Shown here one piece after another: positions 36,273-48,925 of a DNA stretch of 64,000 nucleotides; positions within the stretch are counted from its first letter, which is position 1, and each line of letters opens with the position of its first letter. Location of the stretch: the NCBI RefSeq assembly GCF_905475395.1, contig NC_058337.1, positions 130,407,960-130,471,959 of the forward strand, in the 5' to 3' direction. A program made the position numbers and the translations under genes. Below the pieces are notes generated by a model that saw nothing but the letters and a program-made list of their open reading frames with translations, made no database searches and had not been told where the DNA came from. This DNA comes from Chrysoperla carnea. Lineage: Eukaryota; Arthropoda; Insecta; Neuroptera; Chrysopidae.

Positions 36273-37448
36273 ATGTCATCATTATCGTTTATAAAAATTA
36301 TTGTTGGGCTTATTTTCATTGGTACGGCAGCTAATGGAAACTTAATAACCTTGAAAGGACGTTGTCCATTTGTCAATGTTAAACCATCATTGGTTAATAT
36401 TACTCCTTTCGTAAGTAGTTTCAAAAATTTTATTCATTATTATCTTGTTTTGTACCAACCTAGCTTTTGACTCTAGCAGGGGTGGATGATTTTCAGTCTA
36501 GAAAACACCAAATCAGAAATGTTTGGCTTAAATATTTCATTAATTCAACAGTATTTTGGCAAAAACACTTACTTAGCCAACTAAATCAATGATCAATCCC
36601 GATCCAAGTAGGGGATAGTTGCTCGGACATGCCGTCCCCTTGAAACTTCCTTGGAAATGCGATAGAATAATCCAAAACATGTGTTTGAGCAAAATACTCT
36701 ACAAATTCATCGACTATTTCAATTTATCAATTTTTTTTTTTTTCAAAATATCAAATATTTAAGATTTTAAGAGCCAAAAATATATGTTATGGTTTTTTAA
36801 AATAGTTGAATGGAGTATCCAGTGTGACATTTAATTCAATTGCGGAAACAGCTCCTTTAAGTGGAATAAATCGAACGGATATAACTGTGACTATGGAACA
36901 ACCCATACCAGGTATATTTAAATATACAAAACGATTTCGATCTAAGGAAACCGGCCAATGTGCGGAATTTTTAATTTTTATGAAAGCTGCTAATCAACCC
37001 GGATTTTACGATATGCTGTATCAAGGTTGGTTATCGCATTTCCTTTGTTCTTTTAAGGGATCTATCTTGTTTTTTAGAGAAAAATAATCAATTTTGGATT
37101 GTTTTTCTTTTTAGTTGCACCGAATACGAATTTTGTAAAATATTCCGGATACTTCTTAGCAATTGATCCAAAAAGTATAAAGAGTATTGGAATGGCCTGC
37201 CATAATTTACCGAATTCACAGTATCAAAGTAAGATAGATTAAAACTGATTTAACAAAAAATAATTAAACGTCATTAATATTTCCAAAAAAATATCTATTT
37301 TTTAGTTGAAGTTGCTGTATTGTCAACATCCACGTCAGAATACGATAAAGTTACACAAGAAGAAGTAAAAAACGCACTAGAATTCTATAATTTAGGATAT
37401 TTATATCAATATATTGTCGGAATTGAGAATAATGATAAATGTAAATAA
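36273..37448 (+). pseudogene. LL7, lipocalin-like copy with an apparent frameshift
   Basis: Exon-like blocks at 36273-36410, 36806-37025, 37116-37228 and 37306-37448 are in the usual order with usable GT-AG borders. Exon 1 has a signal peptide and NLITLKGRCPFVNVKP. Exon 2 has LNGVSSVTFNSIAETAP, SGINRTD and a GQC cysteine. Exon 3 is 113 nt instead of the 114 nt found in all other copies. The reading frame is lost after TNFV and soon meets TAG; with one more base near 37140 it would read as a normal exon. Exon 4 is intact and ends NDKCK. This is either a young pseudogene or an assembly error in an A run. No TTAAATA box was found upstream, unlike its neighbours. Confidence 0.7.
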
Positions 37449-38226
37449 AAATTTATTCTCTTATTTCAGATTTCAGGCCAAACTGATTGAAAATTAAATA
37501 AACATAAAGATTTTTTAATTAATATAATAAATAATTTTTTACCAGAACCTTTTTTCACGATTCGTCAAATAAGACTTTTATGTGTTTAAGGTTCAAGTAT
37601 GAATCTGTTCATTCCTAGGCTAACAGCTCATATAAAGCCTAAAAAAAATAAGATAATCATAAACATAAATCTCAAAATATTGGCAAATGATTTTCGGGTC
37701 TATTTTATGCGGGTCTGTTTCATTTGCGTATAGTTTTACCCAAACAGCTGAATGGATCTAATTATACAGATAAATAAACAACTATCTCTGTGGGTATTTT
37801 TGGTAATTTTTCCTTCTGGAAATATTTTTTATTATTATTATTTAAAAAATATTATTTATGCAATTTCGTCTCTTATTTTCACAATTTCTCAATTTCTAAT
37901 ACAGCAACTTTAATTAATAGTTATTTTTCAATTACTTCAATTTGACATTTACTATACCATTAACACGTCAAGAATTGAAAGCAAGTCGTATTCTAAATAA
38001 AACCGGCATTGTCAAGCAGATAATTCTATCGAAAATAAGCTAGTTCACGTGTGATTGAACATGGTGTGTAAGTCTAGTAAAGTGGAGTATATTCACTGCT
38101 TGAAAAACAAACCAGTAAATTTTTAGCCAACATAATCCCTTTTTTACAACTTTGTTTATTATAATTTTGTTCAATTTTATGACCAGATAAAAGTCAATGT
38201 ACGTTAATTATAATTAAAATTTTTGC
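37449..38226. other. Spacer LL7-LL8
   Basis: No gene is seen. A poly(A) signal for LL7 lies near 37497. Confidence 0.5.
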
Positions 38227-38233
38227 TTAAATA
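38227..38233 (+). promoter_or_regulatory. TATA-like box of LL8 (TTAAATA)
   Basis: The context TTTTTGCTTAAATATTG lies 84 bp before the start codon. The same extended block precedes LL9, LL10 and LL11. Confidence 0.6.
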
Positions 38234-38310
38234 TTGTGGAATTAATGCAAAATTTTGAAGTTCAGTTTTTATTCAAGGCTAAGAGAAACGCACATAATTA
38301 AATAATAATT

Positions 38311-39320
38311 ATGAATTCATTTAAATTATTCAAAATTTTGGTTGCTTATATTTCAATTGTTGCTGTTGCAAATGGCAACTTAGTTACGCTGGACGGACAA
38401 TGTCCACCTGCCAAACTGAATCCATCTAACTCGATTATTCCAGTGGTATGTATTTTTTTTAAACAATTTTCGATGTATGTTTATTATTTTTAGAAAAGGA
38501 AACATTCAAGGAAATTTGCATTTGTGTCAGTAGTTGAACAGATAAATTTACGTGTTTTTATAGATACCAAAGGCGATATTTACTCAACTTGCTGAAACAG
38601 CTCCAGAGAGTGGTATGAACCGAACTGATGCCGTTACAATTTGGCTGCAACGTCCCGAAGAAATAGAAATCAGAAATGTAGTTCGATCCAAAGAGACGGG
38701 AGATTGTGTTGTATATTCAGCATTTATGAAGGGTCCCGATCCAATGACTGGTGAATTTGATGCACTTTATCAAGGTAAAATCATAGTAGAAGTTGCTGGT
38801 TATACAGCTACTTGACTATTGATGCTATTATAGCAAGTAACTATTTCTTGAATGAACGATCTCAATAGGTACTCAATTCGAGAAAATAAGTTTTTGAATA
38901 CATGCAAAATTTTCTTGAATCAAGAAAGTATATACTTGATACCATGTTAAAAACTGAAACTGAAAAAATCAAAATATTAACTTTTTTTTCAGTTGCACCT
39001 GATACAGGTTTTGTTGGGTATAAAGTACAGTTTTTGTGGTTTGATCCATCATCTCTCACTGGAATTGCACTTGCTTGTCATAATTTATCCGATTCACAAT
39101 ACCAAGGTTAGATAACATTGCTATAGAAAAAATAAACTTTAACTATTTAGTAATAATAATTGATTTTATTATTTTAGCTGAAATTTTTGTATTATCAGCA
39201 ACTCAGACAGAATACAATGAAGTTATGCAAGAAATAGTTAAAGAAGTATTAGAAGAGAATAACATTGAAGTTTTAAATCAATACATGGTTAAAATCGACC
39301 ACGAAAACAAATGCTTTTAA
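38311..39320 (+). CDS. LL8, secreted lipocalin-like protein
   Basis: The exons are 38311-38445, 38564-38774, 38993-39106 and 39178-39320, giving 200 aa in only 1.0 kb, the most compact gene of the array. The signal peptide is followed by NLVTLDGQCPPAKLNP. Exon 2 starts IPKAIFTQLAETAP and has SGMNRTD and SKETGDC. Exon 3 has VAPDTGFVGYKVQFL and ALACHNLSDSQYQ. Exon 4 (AEIFVLSATQTEYNEVMQE) stops one residue after the last Cys. Exon 2 is most like LL6 in ending KDMDP/KGPDP-[LM]-TG, so LL6 and LL8 appear related. Confidence 0.9.
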
Positions 39321-41141
39321 AGATGAACTTTTTCGATACTAATAAGGTTTATATCTTTTAATTTTAAAAATTGTGTTCAGTCAAAAAGTATTATACGTGT
39401 AGATATTACAAACTTTTTTCTCGATTTCTAATTATTTTCTTTCAACCTTTTGTTGCTAAGTAAAAAGTTTACAATTAAATTAAGATGGCTGTCTTTGTAC
39501 AATATTGTAAAAATAGTGTACTAGATCATACAGCAGTGGTATAAACTCAAATAAGTATTAATTTTAACATGCTTTTAACTCAACTGTCCATTTATCACGT
39601 ATTCTGTATGATAATAGCATGATAATGAACATCTGTAATTCTGCATATAATAGACATGTCTCTTAAACTACTTATACTTTAAATATAATTGTTTAGGTTA
39701 AACAAAAAATTTAAATAACTTTGAGTGATTAGGTATATCTCAAGAATGAAGCGATCAATAGTTTTGGTTTTTTTTTTAAACTCACATGTACAAATTCAAG
39801 AATGTTCAGTTAGTTTTTTGAAAATATCTTAAATCTATTTTTTTTCTAGAATTAAAAAACTTGTTAAAAACACAAAAAAACGCAACCTTTCCAATGCTCT
39901 CCATGTTCCGAACTTTAATTGAATTTAACTCGAGTTAGAGACGGTCAATCGACTTGAAATTTTTTTTGTTAATGTATTATAATATTCCTAATAAGTACAC
40001 ACCAATTTAGAATTTTCTGTCGATATGCCCATAGCAAGACAACAACCATAATAGAAGTATCAGATAATAAATCATTTTGGTTTAGTGAAACGTACACACA
40101 GGTGGTCGAAGCATATATGTTTGTTACCAATTAATCTTGTATGTAATAAACAATGCAAAAGTTATTTTTTTCCAAAAGTTTTATAAAACAATTTATATAA
40201 TTTCAAATATGAAACAAAATAACAACTTTAGTTAAGGATGAACAAGCGCCTGGGCAATTTTGGATAAAGGGCTTGGTTTTTTTTTAAATGAAGTTGGACT
40301 AAGTCTTAATCAATTCTAAAAATTTAAGTGAGGTTGTCCAAAAGTAAGCATATTTAACATTGGTCGTATGGGAAAACCGTAGATGGATGATATGTTTTCA
40401 TAGATTTCTCCAAAACTAGTCGGTGGAAATTAAAAAAAAAAACTACTTAAATTACCGTTAAAACCTTAATAAATTATTGAAAACAAAAATCCAGTTTCCC
40501 CGTATACCCGGGTTTTGAATTTTTCTACATTTTTTATGTTTTTTAGAGCTTTTGTGGGATGTTGTCGAGTAAGCTTTACACTACAAATAAAAATTGTATA
40601 CATATAAAAATCTGATTTTTCATAGAACTTTTGATGAAAATCGTACAAATAACGTTTTCTTTTCCAAATTTTAAGAATTTTTACTCAAAAACTGAAGGGT
40701 TTAGAGAAAAATGGCTAAGAACATTTTTTGTTAATTTTAACCCAAATTATTTCGAAGCGATTCGGTTAATATTCCTTACTTGTTCAAAAAAAAATTTGTT
40801 TAAACAATATCCCTCCGGGCTACCCTCTGGCAACCTGCACTTTTACGTTCAGAAACATGTTTTAAACGGTATCCTGCAAAAATTTAATCATGCTCAATGA
40901 CTGATTTTGCCTAAATACAATTATTTCGTTGATAGTGGTTTATTAGATTTTATATAAAGTGATAAATATATACCTATTTGTTTTGTTTAATTACACCTGC
41001 TAATAACAGGATATATAAACAATTAACTATGTCACCTTTGTTTTTTTTTTTATGTAATCATATCATAACTCCTTTCCTATATTTTAATTAATATAAAAAT
41101 CCTCTAATATATCATCATTCATCATGCCCTTGAAATTTTGC
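39321..41141. other. Spacer LL8-LL9, nothing recognised
   Basis: This is 1.8 kb without a supported gene, RNA or named repeat. An open + frame at 40631-40900 lacks motifs. Confidence 0.5.
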
Positions 41142-41148
41142 TTAAATA
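41142..41148 (+). promoter_or_regulatory. TATA-like box of LL9 (TTAAATA)
   Basis: The context ATTTTGCTTAAATACTATG lies 82 bp before the start codon; ATGAAATTGA follows it, as before LL11. Confidence 0.6.
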
Positions 41149-41223
41149 CTATGAAATTGACACAAAAATTATGTTTTATATCAATTTTCAAGTCAACAAT
41201 CAAGTTCTAAATAAAAAATAAAT

Positions 41224-42573
41224 ATGAATTCAATAATATTAATAAAATTCATTGTTGTATTTATTTGTATTTTGGCGCTAGTGAAGGGAAACTTAATCAC
41301 ATTGGATGGACAATGTCCATTTGGTGATCTGAAACCTGCACCGGTGATTGCTGCAGCCCTTTTGGATAATGCCACATTTGTAAGTAGCCTATGCTATACT
41401 AACTCTTTGTCAAAATGCTTCCTGCTAAGAACATTTGCTTCGAATCTTCTTAAAGACGTGTTCCTTACGTCGTTAAATTTATTTTCATTTTATGGGAATC
41501 GTTAAAACCCATTTAAGATACAATTTGCCATAAATTATCGTTCAAGTTAGCAGAGAACTCAGTTTTATCTCTGATTTTTTTAATTTCATAGTTAACAAGA
41601 CAGACAAGTTTGGTGTTTCATGCAGTTGCGGAAACAGCGCCTTTGAGTGGAAACAATCTTACTGACATAAGTTCAATTTTGGAACATACTAAATTGCCAG
41701 ATAATCAATTGGGTGGCGTTAAATTTATAATACATTTTCGATCCAAGGAAACTAGCAAATGTGATCAGTATGAAATTATTTTCAAACCTACAATTCAACC
41801 TGGAGTCTATGATCTTCTTTACCAAGGTATAAGTTAACACGTTCAAATCGTCGTCCATTTCATTTCAAACTTTATTTGAAAAGTGAACAAAATATATCTA
41901 AATTAAATCTTCTGTTCTAGTTGCACCGAATGCAGACTTTGTAGACTTCAAAGGATATTTTCTGTCAATAAATCCGCAAACATTGACGGCTATTGGATTT
42001 ATTTGCCGCAATTTACCAAACTCTCAGTATCAATGTAAGAAAATTCAGAATTTAAAGAACTTGGCGTAAATAAAATTGATCGTAAATTTGTTAAAAGTGT
42101 CAATGGGCTCAAAGATCTTATTGTCTGAGTTGAAACATTGGCAATTAAACTCGCCAACGGAAACATATATCTGACGTGAAATTTGTCTGGGGGAGAACGT
42201 ACATTCAAAACTTTTTATTTTATTTTCAAAGGCCTATAAAAAAAACATTCTATAAAACATATCCCATTTCTGTAGACAAGATTCTTTCCCTAAAATTGAC
42301 TACTGTAGGCGTGTATCTATTATTTCCAATGTTTCCAACTTTGGGCCGAAATTAAGAGCGAAAGATTTTTTCGATTTAATTTATGCAGCGTTGTCCATTA
42401 AATTTCTAATAATTAAATTTTTATTTTTAGTTGAGATTGCCGTATTGTCTGGATCAACTATAGAATATAACAGAGGCACCCAAGAAGAAGCTAAACAAAT
42501 ATTAGCCTTCAATAATTTAGGACATTTAGCTCAATATCTTAGTCCAATTGAGCGCAAGACTAATTGTTTGTAA
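41224..42573 (+). CDS. LL9, secreted lipocalin-like protein
   Basis: The exons are 41224-41379, 41592-41826, 41921-42034 and 42431-42573, giving 215 aa. Exon 1 is 18 nt longer than the standard, adding ALLDNATF before the first intron. Exon 2 is 30 nt longer than in LL1. Seen are NLITLDGQCPFGDLKPAP, VFHAVAETAPLSGNN, an N-L-T sequon in place of N-R-T, SKETSKC, FICRNLPNSQYQ and FEIAVLSGSTIEYNRGTQEE; the protein ends NCL. The exon 1 extension and longer exon 2 are shared with LL10, making them sister copies. Confidence 0.9.
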
Positions 42574-42933
42574 ATTTATTTTCTTCGGCAAATATAGTCT
42601 ATTTTATTTGAATTTTTCTGCGTTGTTTTATTAATTTTGTATAATGAAAAATGTTAAAAAAAATAGCATAGCATTGTAAAAAAACTTGATTGATTTATTT
42701 TTTATCTTTCTTATTTCAAAGGCAATTTTCATTCAGTTTCCAACTTTTATTTTTAAGAGTTGTAGAATTAGTCAATCAGTAAGCGATTTCCGTTACTACA
42801 TTTATTTATCATTATCACTATTTTGATAATATAGACACAGGTGGTCAAAACACATGCTACCAATAAAACTCTTGGAATTAGAAGGTTAAATAAGTTGTTT
42901 TGCTCATAAATTAAACAATGTATAAACAGTCAA

Positions 42934-43030
42934 AACCGTTTATAACGACGAACCAGTTATAATGGCGAAATTGAAAGGTCTCAAGAGACAATCAAGAATA
43001 TCAGATGCATTTTTGACAAAACGTAAAGAC
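42934..43030 (+). mobile_element. pogo/Tigger-like terminus (fragment)
   Basis: CAGTCAAAACCGTTTATAAC followed by GACGAACCAGTTATAATGGC has the look of a Tigger-type terminal repeat (CAGT start, double TATAA motif). The matching right end was not found nearby, so it may be a fragment. Confidence 0.4.
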
Positions 43031-43198
43031 AAGCAACATAAGCGTACCCAACTTTTTTGTCCAAGGAGAGAGCAAAATCTTGCAACTGAATTTTAAAACA
43101 GATATTTTCAATCGATTGTGCTAAAACCTTGCAAACACGTTTATAGTACAGTTAAAGATGTTCCAAATAAAGGTAAATAAAAGAAACCGCTTGCATAG

Positions 43199-43467
43199 TG
43201 GGGCAAATGTTTTTACTTGTTTATAAACAATAAATTGTTAATTCAATGGAACGGTTAATGTTAAAGTTGACTTACAAAATTAATAAATAGGCAACTTGAA
43301 TTACGTATACGTTATACATGTATAATAGTTTTCGATTATTTGACAAACACTTAACATTTACGTCTTACAAGTTGCCTAATTATTAATTTTTTAAGTTAAC
43401 TTAAAATTGATCGTTTCTTTGAATTAATAATTTATTGTTTATAAACAAATAGAAATATTTGCGTCAC
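43199..43467. mobile_element. MITE with long inverted repeats and TA duplication
   Basis: The 269-bp element is flanked by TA on both sides. Its left end is GTGGGGCAAATGTTTTTACT; its right end, reversed, is GTGACGCAAATATTTCTATT. Both continue into TTGTTTATAAACAATAAATT. The arms are roughly 100 bp around a 65-bp centre. TA duplication points to the Tc1/mariner/pogo group. It lies between LL9 and LL10. Confidence 0.75.
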
Positions 43468-44058
43468 TAAGTCATTCGTTACTAATGATATTTGACACAA
43501 AAGGAACACATCCCTTGAGGTTTCAGCAAAATGTAAGCGTTTTCTTTCATTTTCCTGTATTAGTCGATTTTTGTAACATCTTGTACTGTACTATTAGTTT
43601 GAATGACAATGCATAGCTAGATAGGTGACTTATCCTAAGCATTTGCTGAAAAAATACGAATAAAATATGTAATTCGGATAACAATGAGTTTTTATGACAA
43701 AGCATGTTCTGATTTTCCTATCGCTTCCACCATATTTGATATCCATCTCTTTTTTACTTTGAAATAAACAGTTTAAATAAAAAATGCTTTTTTAAGGATT
43801 ATTTTAAGATTTTATGGTAATAAAAAGTAGAAAATAATTATTTTGCATTCTTCCATTCCCAAATCATCTCCTTGATATTTTTAATTGAACACCTCCAGCT
43901 TTGGCAAATGTTCATGCGCAAAAAAAGCACACTAAAAGTCTGTCTTTAAAAAAGTATTTTTTATTTAAATTTTTATTTCTGCTATAGCATGACTACTTCC
44001 CTATATTGAATGAACAGAAAAAAAAACTTTAATATAATCGTACCCTTGAAGTTTTTGC

Positions 44059-44065
44059 TTAAATA
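44059..44065 (+). promoter_or_regulatory. TATA-like box of LL10 (TTAAATA)
   Basis: The context TTTTTGCTTAAATACTAC lies 57 bp before the start codon. Confidence 0.6.
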
Positions 44066-44115
44066 CTACAAATAATTTTTGTAATTTTCATTAAGTTAAC
44101 ATCAAATAAAAAATT

Positions 44116-45633
44116 ATGAATATGAATTCAATAAAATTAATAAAATTCATTGTTGAATTTGTTTGTATTTTGACTCTAGCCAAGGGAAATTTAATTACTA
44201 CATATTCTGGACAATGTCCATTTGGTGATCTAAAACCACCGGGAGTGACTATTTATGAGATTTTGGATAAAATCACAATTGTAAGTTAATTTTCAATTTC
44301 TTATACGAGATAAGTATATTCATCTCCTTTATTTTCGACAGCCAGGTGTGCTAATTCCTTTCAATTCCGTTGCGGAAACAGTTCCTTTGGGTAGTGGTAA
44401 CAATCGTACAAACATTAGATCAATTTTGAAACGTGTTCCATTACCAAATTCTGCATCAGATGCCGTTATTATGATGAAAACTTTTAAATCTAAGGAAACT
44501 GATTTATGTGGTCAATATCAAATTATTTTTTATCCTACATCTCAGCCTGGAGTCTACGATCTTCTTTACCAAGGTAAGCTGATAAATTTTATGACATATC
44601 TAATTGTTATTTTGACCAACAGAAAATATTCTAGAATATAAAGTTGATTGGTAATTTATTATCAATCGAAGAAAAAGACACTTCTGAAAGACAATTTCTC
44701 AACGTTAGCTGCCTTCATAGCTACAACAAGCTAAAATCCAGGAAATTAAAGGCTTGATATCTTGAAGTACAGAGATCTAGAATCCTAATTTAGGTTGTCT
44801 TTCGCCATTTAAAATGAATTAAATATCGAAACAAAAAAAAAGAGGCGTTCAAAAAATCATAACACTTCCCGAAGTCGGGTAGAAATAGAAAATAACTTAA
44901 TACTACGATCCTTCTGTTTTAGTTGCACCGGGAGCAGACTTTGTGAATTATAAAGGATATATTTTATCATATAAACCAGATATTTTCTTGTCTGTCTTGT
45001 TTATCTGCCATAATTTACCAAATTCTGAATATCAATGTAAGTAAACCAAAAGGACCTTATGAAAATCAAATGGTAAAAGCCTTTCAGTTAAAATGCTCTG
45101 AAAAGTACCCGAAATAATTTTTATGAAGAATGATTTAATGTGAAATTTTCTGAAACTTTGGGAAATGTTAGTTTCATGTAAAATATTCAACGGGAAGAAA
45201 ACTTAAAAATTGATAGTTTTCGAGGTATTCGATCAAGAAGGTAAATATTTGAATGTCTCATATCTCTAAGAGATCTAAGACATTCTTTACTTCTTTTTGC
45301 ACAGCGGGACGAAAGTTGAAATTTTCTGCAAGTAGATGAGAAAAAAGGATTTGATCGATTTACTCTCTTACCGAAATCTGACCCCTTTTACGGAATTTTC
45401 AGCTAATACTGACAGAAAGCCTTTTTCCATGTAATTTTTTCATGTGCCATTATAACAAATTGTTATTTTTAGTTGAGATTAGCGTCTTGTCAGCAAATTC
45501 ATTAATATACAACAGTCAAATCCAACAAGAAACAAACAAAGTATTAGAAGAAAATAATTTACAATATTTTGCTCCATATGTTACTGCAATTAACCAACAG
45601 AATGGTCTAGATAAAAATTGTTTATTAGTTTAA
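44116..45633 (+). CDS. LL10, secreted lipocalin-like protein
   Basis: The exons are 44116-44280, 44342-44573, 44923-45036 and 45473-45633, giving 223 aa. A second ATG two codons downstream (44122) gives MNSIKLIKF, the form seen in the relatives, and may be the real start. Intron 1 is only 61 bp. The protein has NLITTYSGQCPFGDLKPP (two extra residues before the Cys), an EILDKITI extension like that of LL9, a SGNNRTN sequon, SKETDLC, FICHNLPNSEYQ and FEISVLSANSLIYNSQIQQE. The end, NGLDKNCLLV, has a few more residues around the last Cys than its neighbours. Confidence 0.9.
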
Positions 45634-46090
45634 AAATGTAATCTTTCCAACGGGAGTATCCATCCGTTGGTAAGAATTTTCTGTGTTTTTTTTAACTCCC
45701 AGTTTTAGTTTATTTAAACTTCCAGTGATGTTTTAAGTTTTACCAATTTTGTACATTGTAAACGAATTATCAATAAAGAAAGTTTTCTTTGTTTTATTTC
45801 CGAAAATTTTTACTGTTTTTACCAATAAGAAACACAAATAATTTTAGTTTTTGATAGAAAATTAGAGAATGTAAAACAATTATTGGACTTTTTTCCATGT
45901 GTAGAGGCGTTTGCTAGGTGTTTACTTAGCCCTCTAGCTAGGAAAAGACCACTACTATTTGGAAAGAAAACACAAGCATAAAATGTTAAGCCTACGTAAG
46001 CCTGTGTTAAATAACTATCGTTAAGCTTTTCCTCTATTTTATGATAGAAATAAAAGTACGTAATAAGACATACGTAATTGAAATTTTTGT
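45634..46090. other. Spacer LL10-LL11
   Basis: No gene is seen. A likely poly(A) signal for LL10 (CAATAAAG) lies near 45772. Confidence 0.5.
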
Positions 46091-46097
46091 TTAAATA
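46091..46097 (+). promoter_or_regulatory. TATA-like box of LL11 (TTAAATA)
   Basis: The context TTTTTGTTTAAATACCATG lies 79 bp before the start codon. Confidence 0.55.
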
Positions 46098-46169
46098 CCA
46101 TGAAATTGATTAGAATAACAGTTAGTAAATTTATTGTGATTTTTTAAAAGTACTCCATAAAACAAAATT

Positions 46170-47765
46170 ATGGCTTCATCAAGATTAGTACACACTATTT
46201 TTGAATTTATAACAATCGTAGCTATAGTAAATGGCAACTTAATAAAGTTTGATGGACAATGTCCATTTGATGATATGAAGCCACTATCAATAGATGCTGC
46301 TGAAATTGTACGTATCAAGTATTTGGATCGTTTTTAACTCAAGAAAAATTTGTATTAATTTTTTCTGAAATTGTTAACCAATAGCTACTTAAAGTAGTGT
46401 TTTGATGCCAGACAACCTGTTTCTCTAGTATTTTAAATGGTTATACAGTGCAATGGAACAAATAACGGGAAGAGAAAGTAAATTTCCCGATATAGACCAG
46501 AAAAGTCTTTCACGTACCATTTCATCGTCACTGATTAACAATTTCAGAAAAAAATAGCGTGTGCATTTCATAAAAAAAATACTCTCGGATTCCTATGGAA
46601 CAAAATTCCATAGTTGTCCGGAAATATATTCCGTTTCCTACTAAATGCAACTATTTTTCGCTAATTTGTTTTTACCCAGTTGGGCGGAGCACCTTTAACA
46701 ATGACGACAATTGCTGAAACAACTCCTTTAAGCGGTGCAAACCGGACCGATACAACTGAAATTTTGGAATTTATAAAGCCTGATATAGTTAAAGTTACAC
46801 TGATTTGTCGATCGAAAGAAACTGGTCAATGTGGTAAATTTTTTCTTCTTATGAGACCTTCGCATCAATCTGGAATATATAAGGGTCTTTACCAAGGTAA
46901 GTATCTAGATTTTGTCTATTCAAACAAAAATTGAATCAACATATCCCATGAAAGGAATAAACTGCATGATTTTTTATTTATTTATGCACTTGTTTTCTAG
47001 TTGCCCCAAAGACAAACTTTGCAAAATTTAAAGCAGCATTTTTATCATTTGATCCCGTAACCATGAAGTCTGTTGGATTAGCATGCCATAATTTACCAAA
47101 TTCCAAATTTCAAAGTAAGTAATTTATTTGTTACATTAGCTGGCAACGTTTTCGGGAGTTTATTTTATGACGGCATATAATTTCGAATATTTCCATTTTT
47201 ATTGAATTTCGGAGTAGAAATGAAATATGAGAATATATATCTGAAACCATTGCATTAAACGCGCTAGATGCGCTTTAGTAAAGAAATCGAATTTCTTTCT
47301 GGCAAATTACAATAAACTTCTCCAATTATAAAATGATAACTTTTATTAAAATTATTAGAACAGCATCTGAAGTGATGTTAGCAACGGCTTTGCCTAGAAA
47401 TTTAACTTATATTGCTAAAGACATGAAAAATTGTCTTAAAATGATTTTGAATTGAACGTTCTAGTAAACGCAAAAAACGTAACCGCTCTCAGGTACCGGA
47501 CGAACTTCTTGCTTTTCTATTTCCAATAAGAAATATCCGAAATCCAGCCGTGTTGAAATCAACTTTTCAATACTATCTTTTGCTAAAATATGATATTTAT
47601 TAAACTTGAAATAATCATTTTGTAGTTGAAATTGTCGTATTGTCAGCATACACATCAGTATACGATGAAGCCACTCAGGAAGAAGTGAATAAAGTATTAA
47701 AATTCAATAACCTTGAATTTGTAATTCCGTATGTTAAAGGAATTGAACAAAATAATGAATGCTAA
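46170..47765 (+). CDS. LL11, secreted lipocalin-like protein
   Basis: The exons are 46170-46307, 46680-46896, 47001-47114 and 47626-47765, giving 202 aa. The first donor is GTACGT. The signal peptide starts MASSRLVHTIFEF and the mature part NLIKFDGQCPFDDMKP. Exon 2 starts LGGAPLTMTTIAETTP with SGANRTD and SKETGQC. Exon 3 has VAPKTNFAKFKAAFLSFDP and LACHNLPNSKFQ. Exon 4 has IEIVVLSAYTSVYDEATQEE and ends with the last Cys as the final residue. The FDGQCPF-x-DMKP, TIAE[TS] and NSKFQ versions are shared with LL12. Confidence 0.9.
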
Positions 47766-48925
47766 CTGTATGATACATTTTGGCATCAGAAAATATCAAT
47801 CATCACTTGTTAATCACCTTTAATGCTCTGTCTAATATAGCCAGTAGTCAATAAGTCTAGAATTTTCGAACTCGAAAAACTGTTTTAGTTAAAGTATTGT
47901 TGGAATCAATTCCTTCCGTTCAAATATTTTTATATAAATACCTATTATATTAAAAGTCATAAATAAACATACACATTTAATTTTATTATGGGCCAATTTA
48001 ATTTTTATAACCTAAAACAAATATAAAGACAAAGGGTATAAAATGTCGGCACGAAGGAACTGTATAGTCTTGGTAAATTTTCTACAGATAACAATTGAGA
48101 TTATACTGCGACCACTACGTCTTTGTAAGTGAAAAACAAAATGAAACCAAATTTTTTTTCAGATAGTCACTCTGGGTAACATTGAACATCTTTTCACCTG
48201 TGTGTCCCTAATTTATAGAAATTAATGACAGGAATTGAGATTTAAGTGAGTTGTAAAGTATATAGATTATGTGAGAATCCGGAGATATAGCCCAAAAAAT
48301 GCCATGGCCCAAAGTTACATATGGATCTTGGGGAATAAATTGTATTTTTTTCGGAAATTAAAATTGTAGGGATGGAAAAATGATGGGCGAACGAATCCAA
48401 TCAAAATTTCATGGAAATTAGAATTTTGGGATTCTTTTTTTTAGTACAATCATAATAGATACATTTTCCTTCAGAAAATTTGCTACGAAGCATAATGAGG
48501 AAAAAATATATTCTTTTTTTATTAATTTATTACTTTTTAACAATATAATATGATATGAAAGCTGACAATGTTTTCGAAAATTTCTTTAATAGCGGCTGAA
48601 TTAGTGAACAGAAAATATCCTATCATTTATCAGATACACAATGACGATATTCGATTGTATTATGTATTCATAAACTGGTGGTTACATCTCTAAAAGACAG
48701 ATTAAGTCTATATATTTTATCGGTATTTTATTTCTGATTTTTAATAAATAAAATGAAATATCGTCATCACAAAGTATATTTCATGCATCACAATTCAAAT
48801 ATTGACTTTAGCTTCAACATAAATACATTAGACCTAGCAAAATCAAATCGACTTGAAATGTCAAGTTCGATTTATGAATATCGGCAAATAGTTTTTAAAA
48901 AAATTATCCATCTAATAAATTTAAC
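47766..48925. other. Spacer LL11-LL12
   Basis: No gene is seen. It lacks a TTAAATA block of the kind found before LL8-LL11; only ATAAATACATTAG near 48820 is comparable. Confidence 0.45.

Larger units (their letters stand above)
42574..44058. other. Spacer LL9-LL10
   Basis: No gene is seen. It contains a pogo-like terminus at about 42934 and the hairpin MITE at 43199-43467. Confidence 0.55.
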
